A stretch of 64,000 nt of DNA from Diplolepis rosae (Eukaryota; Arthropoda; Insecta; Hymenoptera; Diplolepididae), in assembly GCA_030998225.1 (NCBI GenBank), contig JAPYXD010000403.1:6634001-6698000 (forward strand). The letters are read 5' to 3'. The notes below the pieces were generated by a model. It was not told where the DNA came from. It saw nothing but the letters and a program-made list of their open reading frames with translations, and did no database searches. Position numbers and translations under genes: made by a program. The stretch's first letter is position 1, and every line of letters starts with the position of its first letter. Positions 12,901 through 24,900 of the stretch are shown here, one piece after another.

Positions 12901-15900
12901 TCATAATTCCGCTTTCGTAGAAAGTTTGGTTCTTAGAGGTAAAAAACTGAATCAACTCATTTTTGAATAAATGATAATCGGATAGAGCAGGGTCAGGACT
13001 ATACGGTGGATGAGGCATCACTTCCTAGCCTAACTCCAATAATTTTTTGCGAGTGACCAAAGATGTATGTGGTCTGGCGTTATCTTGATGGAAGATGACG
13101 TCTTTACGAGTTGCCAGTTCTGGCCGCTTTTCCTTGATTTCTCTGCCCAATTGCATTAGCTGGCGACAGTAAAAATTCGAATTGATAGTTTGGTTCCTTG
13201 GGAGCAGCTCAAAATAAACAATACCTTTGAAATCCCACCAAACACTCAGCATAACCTTCTTTTGATGAATACCGGCTTTTGATGTCGACTGTGTCTAAAC
13301 TCTATTTTAAATCAATGCAAATTAATCAATAAATTATTAAATTTAATTTTTGCCTGAACGTTTTTCCTTATGGTTTCAAGCCAAATTTTAAAAAAATGAT
13401 GCGATTCTAATAAATTTCGGGTTATTTTTAAAAGAAGAGATTTTCTATAATTTGCCTGTTTCCATGCTTTGAAAATATATTCTTCAATGACTGATACCAT
13501 TAAAAAAAAATTTTCAAAAGTTGGAAACGGTCAAGTTTCTTTCCTCTTTTAACACATGACTCAATAAATTTCCGGTCCAATTAAGAAAAACACAGTTTTT
13601 TCGAGAAATTCGTCTTTATTCATCAACATAAAGGGTTTCCCAATAAGGGTGATATGTTTTGAAATTGAAAAAAAACACTGAATATTCATTCGGAATTGAT
13701 CGAAATCTTTTTTATTATATTGGATATTCTATGCCATTTATGATTTAAACAATATATCGGCCAAATGTCCCCCGAGACTTGAGCCAAAAATGCGCCTCAT
13801 CAGAAAAGATGATTTTTTGATGAAAATTGTGATCATTTTCGATTGATTCCAGAGCCCAATCCGCGAACTCCCAACGCAAACGATGGTCATTAGGCTTCAG
13901 TTCTTGGGCCAGAATCATCTTATAGGGATGCAGGCCAAGATCCAATTGCAAAATACGCCAGGTAGTCATCCTGGACAGGCCCAATTCCTGAGATTGGCGT
14001 GGCACGGACAATTCACGGTTTTCCTCGATACTGGCCTGTACGGCGGCTATATTCTGTGTAGAACGTGCGGTACGCATACGATTTTTAGGCTTAGTATCCA
14101 ATAGAGTAAATTCACTCTCCAACTTATCGATTATTCGACGAATTGAGAGCGCGGATGGAGCAGAATGACGACAATATTTTGCACGATATGCTCTTTGAAC
14201 ACCGACAAAACTTCTCGAATTTTGATAAAATAATTGGACAATTTCCAAACGTTTTGGAAGCGTGAAACTACTCATGATTAAATGGCAAACCTTACTGATG
14301 ACAACTGACAGCAGACGTCAAAAATTCCAGTTCAAATGAGCCCGATAGGGACATTCAAAATCATATCACCCCTATTGGGAAACCCTTTAGTTTCCTTCAA
14401 ATATAATACATTCATTCTAACGCTTCATTAACTTTTCGATGCCTTTTTTGTAGAATGATCCGTCTCTGCTCTCAAAATAGGCCTCAGTTTCGGCAATCAT
14501 TTCTTCATTGGAGCCTAATCTCTTTCCCTGGAGCATTTTTATCATGTCAGCAAAGAGCCAGTAGTCGCTGGGGGCCAGTTTTGGAGAATATGGTGCGTCA
14601 GGAAGCAATTCGAAGCTTAATTCATTCAATTTGACCATCGTTTTCATGGACTTGTGGCACGGTGCATTGTCTTGGTGGAACAGCACTTTTTTTTGCATGT
14701 TAGGCCGTTAATAGTCGCTGTTAATAGTTTTTCCTTTCTCAAGATAGGTGATAAACAAAATACCATGCGCATCCCAAAATACGGATGCCATAACCTTGCC
14801 AGTCCATTGTTGAGTTTTTGGTCGCTTTGACGGCTTTCACTAGCTGCTGTCCACTCAGCTGACGATCTTTATGTTTCAGGTGTGTAGTGGTGGATACATG
14901 TATTATCCATTGTCACATACCGACGAAGAAAATCCTTTTTACCTCGCTTGAACAGATCCAAATAGTGTTCTGAATCTTCGACGCGTTGTTGTATTTGGTC
15001 GGATCTGAGCAAACGCAGCACCCACTTCAAAAACAACTTACTCATCGCCAAAGATTCGTGCAAAATTGTTAACACACTACCTTCTAATATCTTTAAGGTT
15101 TAAGCTATGTATCTCACGCAACTTTAATTTATGATCGCCCAAAACTATTTTGTGGACTTTTGTTATATTTTCCAGAACAACTGATGATTTTGGACGACCA
15201 GAGCGTTTAGCGTCATCGGTGTTTGTATGACCGCGTTTAAATTCGGTATACCAGTCGATGATTGTTGACTTCCCTGGTGCAGAGTCCCCATAACGCTTAT
15301 CAAGCCACCGCTTTGCATCAAGATTATTTTTTACCATTAAAAAGCAATGTTTCATTAACACTCGAAACTCTTTTTTATCCATTGTTTTAAAGATGACAAA
15401 AGTTGCTTCACCAAAACCTCTATAACTTCTGAACTAAATGTCAGATTGTCATGAAATTTTGACACTTAACGTTTGAAGGTTGTTACTATCCAGAAATCAT
15501 ATGGATTTAACAGTAGTGCCATCTATATGTCATACCCAATAATAATGCTATTCTTAAAAGCAAAATTATCTATTTTTGCCTGAAGCTTAATTTTAGCGAG
15601 TGTATTACTTTAATACTGTCGAATAATATAGTACTAAAAGCTAGATTATAGATTGTACCCAGTAACATATATATCGTACGGGACATGATCGAGACATTTA
15701 AAATTCATTTCCTTCCGTGCACTGATTGAAATCAAAGGATTATTTATTTGGTAGAAAATGTTTCAGATCTCACCTGCAAATTTTGTTCAAATGTCCAAAA
15801 AAATGTCTAAATTTTATTAATAGATCAGCACATTATACACAAACGTAATAATGTATAATTCTTCTAAACCATACTTTTCAGATATAATGCACGGGGCTTC

Positions 15901-18900
15901 GATTTGAATCGCAATTTCCCTGATTATTTCAAACAGAATAATAAGAAGAGTCAACCGGAGACGGAAGCAGTTAAAGAATGGGTTTCCAAGATTCAGTTTG
16001 TACTTTCGGGAAGCCTCCATGGTGGTGCTCTTGTTGCCAGCTATCCATTCGATAACACTCCAAATTCACGTAAGAACTCATTTTCCATACTTTTTTTATC
16101 CAATTGTTCACATGTACGTAAAAAGTAGTGTTGTCATCAAATACTTGACATCGAATTCATTTTCATTTATTTATGCAGATACTGATGTGAAAACTATTCT
16201 TTGCTATACAATACTAAATAGAAAGTGAGATGCATATTTTTTTAATTCTATAATATAATATCCTTTTTATACAATCTTTTAACATATGCTTGTTGCTTTC
16301 CCAATTTTATTCAATCATTATGATAAGTACAAAGTCCATTATTTGCTAACAACAGAAGAGTAGATGATGTTTTCAGTCACCTGTTGATGTAACTGTGTCG
16401 AGGAGCAAATTATTTCGTGCTTTGTTAGCTCGATTAATGAGTAGATGTGCAAGAGATTAATTTTTTCTTGAAAAATATACATTTCACTTGTTCTTGCACG
16501 ATATTAGGAAATTGAGTGTTATTATAATAATTTCGTGGTTACTGCAAATTGTTTTTTTAAACAGCAACAATTTTCTAATTACTTGCGTAATAAAGGTAAA
16601 TTCCTATTAAAAGCCGGTATACATAGTAAGTCAAAAGTTCCCTCAGGAATATAGTTCGAGGCCCTAGTTTTCATTCATTCATATCATTTGCTACAACAAT
16701 GTTTATCCGTCACATGTACAATGTTTTAAGTTTCTTCCTTTTTATTTTTATAGAAATAAATTCTCATTGTTGAGGACTCCGTTCTGAGTGGAAATATTTG
16801 AAAATATGAAACCTTGAGTTAAATTTTTTCTGGACCCTAAAGCCAGCTAAGAACACCAACAATATTTAAAAGTAGGATAATATTAAAAAATCCAGTTACA
16901 TTTTAGTAAATTCAAGGGGTCATTCTAGTTTAGGCGCTTGAAAAAATGGTTATTTTTATGAATTGTTTTAGAGGTTGCTATCATAATTATTGATATAAAA
17001 TTTGTTGAACTTGATGAATACACCCATCAATTACGTAAAAAAAATTTTTTATTTTTTTAATACACTTTTACTTTGTAAAAAGAGCTTTATATAGCTTTTA
17101 ATGTAATATAATATTTTAATTTAGTTTTTTATTTAAAAGGACCTAATTGGTGAGTTGTTAAATTCTATAAGTGTCCAAGCTGTTTAATTGTAAATAATCC
17201 TCTAAAGGAACACATTTAACTTCCAATTCCGGTTTCTAGATATATACCTGTGTGGGAATTTCCAATAAAATGAGACAAAGCGGAAAGGTTATTTTCTCTG
17301 ATGACTCTTCGAAGCATGATAAAATGGCGGTAATTATGTTGCAGTTAGAAAGTAAGACGGTCAAAGTCACAGGTCGGCACAGTAGATAACAACTGCTATA
17401 AAACCATTAGAATCATCATTCGGTTGTGTATTACTATTATATATAGAGGGGAAACTAGTTTCCGTGAAAGTGACGACTCTGAATACCACATCCTACAATA
17501 ATGGCGTACTTTTTTGACGAATGATGCTCAACAAGCGGAACACAGTACACAGTCCTAAAATGTTTTTTTTATTCATTATTTTCTTTCTCTTCTGATTTTT
17601 AGAAATGGATAAGGGGAACATTTACAATTGATGGTCTTGAACTCAAATAATAGTGATTTTGAAACCATGACCCTATTAAAAATTACATACTAACGTACTT
17701 TAATATGAAGCTTATTTTCACTGAAAAAAAAAAAAATTAATTTGGTCAAACCTAATTTGATTTATAAAATATGGTACTGCTTATTTATTGGCTACAATAA
17801 CTATTTGTGTACTTGATTTTGAATCTTCATTATAGAAAAAGATAGAGATAATTTATCCAATTCTATCTCTTTTTCATTCTAAATTCACATCTGTCTCTTC
17901 TAATGACTACTTTTCTATCCATTCCAATCCTTTACCTATAACATCCTTAATCTTTTTCAATATAAATTCACGTCTATATTTTCCAATACTTACTTTTCTA
18001 TCCCTTGCAATCCTTCATCAATCCTCCTTAATCTTTTTCTATCTCTTAGACAATCTAACTTCACGTCTATCTTCTTAAATTTTCCCTTTTCTATCTCATT
18101 CTATTTTTGATCTATTCACGTGAATTTTTTTCTATCTTCTTGCCAATCTAGGTCTATGGCTATCTTTTCCAATCACCTGATCTCTATCTCATCCAATCCT
18201 TCATCAATCCACCTTGTTCTTTTTCTATCTCTTTGCCAATCTAACTTCATATCTATCTTCGTTAATTTCCCCTTTTCTAACTCATTCTATTCTACATCTA
18301 TCAACGTCAATCTTTTTCTATCTCTTTGTTAATCACAATACGCGTCTTTCTTTTTCAATCTTTCATTCTCTATCTCATCCTATACTTTATCTATCCACAT
18401 GAATCTTTTTCTATCTCTTTGTTAATCTTAATTCATGTCTATCTTCTTAAAATTTCCCTTTTCTATCTCATTCTATTTTTTATCTATTCACGTGAATCTT
18501 TTTCTATATTCTTGCCAATCTAGTCGATGCCCATCTCTCCCTATTACAAATTTTAAACTCTCTTTCTATCTCTCATTATCTCTCCTTACAACAAAAGAAG
18601 ATCAGTCCACTACTAAGATATTTTATATTCTTTTTCTATAAGAGTGATTATATTTTATGGCCAATGAAGTAATGGTCTTCCCCTATATGTAAAATTTATA
18701 CAATACTTTTTAGAACTGCACTCTTCATTTCGTGGTAAGAATAGATACTGAGGGATATTGAGAGAGATTAAAATTTGCCCTATAGGAAGATAAATAAGGG
18801 ATAGAAAAATATACAAGTTGTCAATCACCCACGGATAGACTAAGGGATTGGAAAAGATAGATATCACCAGACATAGGGATAGAAAAAGATAGATATTTCC

Positions 18901-21900
18901 GGTCACTCTGGATAAGTGCGGCGATAGAAAAAGACAGAGTTCTGGGGATACAAAGTGATGGGTTGGGAGAGATAGAAATGTTCTATCTTTTCCAATCCCC
19001 CAATTCCTATCTTTTTCAATTGTTTTACTTCTAGCAGGGCTGTCCGATCTTAAAAGGTAATGATTTCTGTATAGCAACATTAAATGAAAAATGGTATAAT
19101 TAGCAGTGTTATATTTTATAAACTGAAGAAGTTTGAACAAACATTTTTTGCTTGAATTTTAATTAATTAAGTTTGACTAATGGATTTGCCTGGATAAATT
19201 CATTTGTTGATTTTGTAAAATTATTGCGTAAACGTAGCTGCCTCGCAAAAGAACTTCCTGGAAAAAATATTTATTTATACTTTCAAGAAATACAATATTT
19301 TATTACTGTTAATGATATCATTTGGAAGAAAAAAGATTATTTTTTATAGAAATACAAATTTTTTTAAAATAATGAAATTTTAATAAATGCAAGTTTATTT
19401 TCTCAGGAAGTAGAATTTCGACAATTTAACTGTATCCAATTTTTGAATATATTTAAATTAATGACAAATATAGTTACTTGTTTCAAGTTTTTATTTTCAA
19501 TACATAATTTCTGTATGCTCCAATGTTTTTATGAAAAACAATTTTTTTATCAAACGATATCATCCATAATTATATTCCAATTCCTGAAATTATACAATTA
19601 CATATATTTTCTCGAAACCTACTTTTCCTAGATTTTTCAACAAATCAACTTTTGATGTTAGGACTTGTGGTACTTATATTAATATTTTTAAACGCAAAAA
19701 CGAAAGATATATATACAATAAATATTCAATTTCTCCCGCTTGCACTTGTCAAAAATTAGCTTTAAATTACTTTTAATTTTTAATTTAACACATATATTAC
19801 CGTTAATCTTTTCATTCAATAGAATGAATTATTTTTACATTGCCTAATCTGCAATTAACTTGAATATAATATGGATATGGATACCCATAACGTGCAAATA
19901 TTTCAATAATATTTGACAATTCAGATATTTGAAACAAATGAGAATAATCTCGTTACCTTATTGTTACGGGTTTTCATGCACTCTCAGGAATTTGTCGTTC
20001 AGCACCATTATGTGCAGGTACGGTATCAGAAGTCAGGAGTTAAAATTACTATACTATCCTGGAAAAAGTATTGTATTAGAATTCAATCCGAGCGAATCAG
20101 AGCTATTCGGAGCAATTCCGGATTCTGTTTTTCGAACCAATCCGAAAAACGTTTAATATCTCGTTTGGTGGAAAACGGCAAAAACTCAATCAGACTCAAT
20201 TCGAACCAATACGAAATTTTCAATCCGAATAAATCTAAGTTTGTATAGATTAAAACTGAATTTTCGATCCGAATCAATCGAAATGAATCCAAGGTTGGAA
20301 TGATTCGGATTCATTCATTTGGAGTAATTCAAGCTCGGATTCATTCGGATTGAGTCGGATTGATTTTTTACCGTTTTTCATCAAACGAGACACAAAAATG
20401 TTTTCGAATTACTTCGGAATGACTCAGAATGGTTCTGAAACAAATTCCGGAATGCTTCAGAATGACTTGAATTGAACCACAATCCAATACTTTCGCCAGG
20501 GTAGTTTCTTTTTCCTGCATTTCTATAGATATTGAACTGATATTCTCTTATGTGTTAATTATTTTATATACTCAGAAAAAGATTCGGTTTTAAACAGAAT
20601 TTTTGTTGATCAACCAGTATTTTTTTGTTATGCGGCCAATAAAATCTTTAATTGATTCAATCAAATATTTTGATTAATTTCGATAAATTTCAAGTAATTA
20701 CCAAATTCATCCAAAAATTTTGGTTACGTCAATAACATACACTAAGAAAACAGTTTTATCAAATAAACAAAAATATTTTGTTGGTATTTATGCAGCAAAA
20801 TTCATTTTTTGTGCGAACAAAAGATTTTGCTATATCAATAAAATTTTGGTTACTTAAAAAAATGTTTCGTTAGGACAACAAAATGTTTTGTCCGAACAAC
20901 AACAAAAATTTTGTTGTATACATTTGTTTCTCAGTGTACTCTGTCAATTCAGCAAAATGATTTTGTTCAATGAACATTATTTTTTTTCTGAGTGTATATT
21001 TACAAAGTGTTGAACAATAAATGTCAAAAATAATTTTTCTCTCACATTCGTAGGCACACATCTGAATGTTCTAGCCTAAAGAATAGGCTTTCTGCAATTT
21101 ATTTCTATAGCCTAATTGTTTCTGATAGAATATCTCGATGCAAGTTTCGGGCAGAATTTTATTTTGTTCTATATTTCACCTTGAATTGAGTTGTATTGAG
21201 AAATTGATTTGGATTCATTCGAATTAGAAATCACGGATTCAATAGGATTGAACTGGATTTATTCGGATTGATATCTAACTGTTCTGCATCAAGCAAGATT
21301 AACAAATTTTTTTTAATAACTTGGATTGGCGCAGAACAGGACGGAATAGCCTAGATTTAAATCCTATCCTGTACTTACTGCGGACTAGTTAAATATTTTT
21401 CCAGTGCAAATACTGTGCAAATTCTACCATCCTGGTTACATTATGAATTTTAACTGTGTTTTCAGGGAGGTAAAAAGTGCGCATTCGCATATTTCACAAC
21501 TTTCCCTAAATGATTCTTTGATTGATCTAATAAACCTTTTTGTTGTAAGTGCATACAAATTTATTTAATGATAATAACAAACTTTTTATAATGTTAATAA
21601 AACTCAGCTGACAAAAATATTTTATTGTGGCTCATCATTCTTTTCCGGTTTTTGTTATTTGCGAATACAGACTGCAGCGCTATCTGTACGAATTAGAGCA
21701 AAATTATTTTTGATATGTATTTTTAAACACCCTGTATAATATGTATAATTTGTGAATCGAATAAACATTGTGTTGTTTTGAAAGTAATTTCGTTTTCTCA
21801 AAAGTGAATAAAGGTCGATTTATTCATATATAATAGTTTTTATCGATCTTGTGTAGTAGTAATGGATTTCAATAGACGCATGCACAGTTCAAATGTACAA

Positions 21901-24900
21901 GGCTTTGCCAGTACGGTGCCAACGCTGTACGAAGAAGAAGAAGAATAAGAAGAAGATTGTGCTTTGTTGCATGGCTATAGGAGCATGCGCAGTTCAATTT
22001 TTACATTTCATTCCTCTGTAGCGCAATATACTACATTGCGTTACTGTTAACTGTAGCGAAAAAACGAGTTTGCGCGCCGGTGGCACATAAAATACATTCT
22101 ATCCAGTTATATATTGACCATTTTGTTCCACAACCTTTAGCCATCTTCCTGGCAGCTTGAAGATTGGACGCTCATAGAAGATCTTCTCCCTACTGGTGAA
22201 AAATTGAAACAAGTAGTTTTGGACGCCTCCAACTGAATCAAAGCTCACACCGTTTAAAGAGTTTTAAAGAAACCGGAACAAATGGTAATTCGATGGTACC
22301 AAATCAAAAGAGTATGGTGGGTGCGGTAAGACATCCCATCCAAGCTTTAAAAGTTTCTGACAAGTGACCATACTTGATTGTTTTCTGTCATTATCGTGGT
22401 GGAATACAACACCTTTCCTATTCACCAACTCTGGTCGTTTGTGCTTGATATGGCACTATCCAGCTCGTCCAGCTGACGCCAGTACACGTCTGAATTGATG
22501 GTTTAGTTGTTCGGTAGCAGCTCGAAAAAAATATAATTCTCTTTCAATTCCACAATACAGAGAGCATACCCTAGCGGACACAGTTTATTGAACAGTCAGC
22601 GAATACACTGACCATTCACTGACCTTGCAATATTATGAATAAGAATGGTAAAAAAAACATCTAAGTCATTGCAACTACTATGGTGTTTGATATTGACGTG
22701 ATATTTCTATGAGAGATCGCCACTGATAATAAATGGCTGTCATTGTTGACAAGTTCCATCCTTCAAACCTGTTCTGTCAAACTTTGAGCCAATTTCATTC
22801 ATTAGTTTACAAGTTACAGTGTTTGAAAGCAACCAACCTCTAAAATAAATTCCAAATCAGATCACTGAAACAGAAATGATCATTAAAATCCATGATATTG
22901 TTTCAAATGATCCGAAAGTGAAAGTGTGAGATAGCGGAGATCGCATACATCTCAACTGAGCGTATGGTCAATATTTTTCATACACATTTGTGCACGGAAA
23001 GGGGAATGGGCTCTCTGGCTGCCGCGGGATCGGCGGGCCGCACGCCTTGACACATGGACGGTCGTCATTTTCAGCCACGAATAAAGTACAGGTTGTGGAG
23101 GTTCCGTCGCCTGAGCGCGTGGCTAGAAATTTGACATGGACTGTTGGCTTGTCGCTGTCCCGCGTGAGGGCCCCCAAACTCCCGAAACAGGCAACCAACC
23201 GTCCATGTGTGGCGCGCCGATCGCGCGGCAACCAGAGAGCCCATTCCCCTTTCCATGTGCATGAGAAAGCTCTATGCAAGATGGGTGCCGCGATTGCTCA
23301 CAATCGACCAAAAACGCATTCGTGTGACCACTTTGGAGCGAAATTTGGCCTATTTCAACCTCAATCCGAAAGAGTTGCTGCGTTGATTTGTGACGATGGA
23401 TGGAACATGGATCCATCATTATACTCCGGAATCACGTGAAGGGTCAAAAGAATGGGTTAAACCTGGTGAAAGTGCACCAAAGCGTCCGAAAACGTAACAA
23501 TCGGCTGGGGAAGTTATGGCTAGTGTTTTTTGAGATGCACATCGAATAATAGTTCATCGACTATCTTGAGAAAGGAAGGAAAATTACTGGAGTATATTTT
23601 TCTGCATTATTGGATCCATTGGTTGACGAAATCAGGAAAAAGGGCCACATTTGAAAAAGGAGAAAAATCCTTTTTCATGATAACAATGCACCATCTCACA
23701 CATCGAACATTCCACAGGCAAAAATGATGAATTAGGTTTCGAATCGCTTCCGAACGGTATTTTGGAGGGTTTGACAAATCGTATTATTTGGAAGGCATAG
23801 AAAAGTTGAAAGATCGTTAGACTCGTTGTATCGAGCTAAAAGGAGAGATCCTTGAAAAATAAAACCGATTTTTGCCAAAAAAATTAATTCTTGTTCATTT
23901 TATCACATCAATATTAAACACCCTAGTATGATTCTGCGATCAACTTCGAATTAGAGGGTGCAGGAATAAATACAATAATTATATATTTCAGTGATGAAAA
24001 CTAGGAAAACATCATATACCTGTCATTGAAGGCAGTGCAGTGGTTTACCATTTGTGAAACGTCTCCACCGTCAGGATTGGCCATTGGTAGAAGTGTGATA
24101 GCCGTAGTTGTACCCACTTCAACCAATAGTCAACCCTGACAGTGGAGACTTTCCGTAAATGATGAACCACTGCGCACTGCTTTCCATGACAGGTATGTAT
24201 ATGATGTTTTTCTAGTTTTTATCGCTCAAAAATATAATTATTGTATTTATTTAAATATTTTTTCACCGTTCTTATTTATAATATTGCAAGGTTAGTGAAT
24301 GGGCAGTGTATTCGCTGACCGTTCTCTCAACCCCATCCGTTAGGGTATCACCTTTTGATAAATATGTGTCAAGCTTTGAAATAAATCCAAGACATTTCAA
24401 ATGATCGTGAACTGTTGAATGCTTTAATCGGTCGACCTGAACGTGGTGCATCTTCCAAATCGAAATTACCGGAACGAGATTTTCAAAACCAATTCTGACA
24501 TTGGCGTTTACTCAAGGTGTCTCCGTAAACTGCACACAACTTTTTTTCACTTAAACTGCATTCGTATACCCTTACAGAAATAAAAAAGTTACATATGACG
24601 AAAATGCTCGCTTTCATTCACGATTTTCAATGCGATATAAAAAAACACTACTTCAACGGTTGAAAAGGATACGTGCGTGCTTAAGGGGGTCATCTACCTT
24701 CGTGCTTGAATTTCGGGCGTATTTTTGACGATGGATTGCGAAAAAACTACACATGATATTGACACAAAGTTTTTTTTATTTAATTAGTACATTATTAAAA
24801 TTAAAAAAAAATATATATATATATATTTTTTTCGTTATCTTGGCCTTGACGCGTCCTTGAATCGATCTCTGCCGGCGCGACATAGTAGACTTTGTGGCAC

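Larger units (their letters stand above)
13545..15539 (-). mobile_element. irritans-like (Himar-type) mariner, interrupted and degraded
   Basis: The right end is marked by CATACCCAA next to TA at 15540. Minus strand: [13 protein letters not shown] (15382), [31 protein letters not shown] (first Asp), [11 protein letters not shown] (second) and APSDYWLF (third). All three Asp remain, but stops and frameshifts break the frame near 15080, 14870 and 14700. The C-terminal codons are split by the element at 13631-14397. Removing that element and one TA gives ..FEGNYVDE followed by TAA. The left end near 13545 was not defined. Confidence 0.85.
22569..24345. mobile_element. TA-flanked long-TIR element, CCCTRGCGG ends (copy 1)
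   Basis: Ends CCCTAGCGGACACAG and GTTAGGG, with arms of about 100 bp (AGCGAATACACTGACC / GGTCAGCGAATACACTG). TA at 22567-22568 and 24346-24347. Contains a mariner (22678-23926) and a hairpin (24001-24215). The second copy at 42910-44577 has the same arms and hairpin but no mariner. No transposase of its own is recognised. Confidence 0.8.
22095..24555 (-). mobile_element. mellifera-like mariner remnant, split by a nested element
   Basis: Right part (24346-24555, minus) reads [34 protein letters not shown]. Left part (22095-22568) reads [33 protein letters not shown] and the C-terminal ED...KMVNI region. The centre of the gene is missing and several stops are present. The two parts are separated by the 22569-24345 element inserted at a TA. 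Terminal repeats are not preserved. Confidence 0.75.

Noticed and set aside
18120..19140. Several Ser/Phe/Ile-rich open frames on both strands
   Set aside because: They come from the low-complexity GATAGAAAAAGAT repeat. Similar frames appear in the other copies on whichever strand lacks stops.
22990..23439. Overlapping open frames of about 100-150 codons on both strands in GC-rich DNA
   Set aside because: They are mirror images produced by the GC-rich palindrome at 22995-23255 and continue into a frameshifted mariner. No domain is present.
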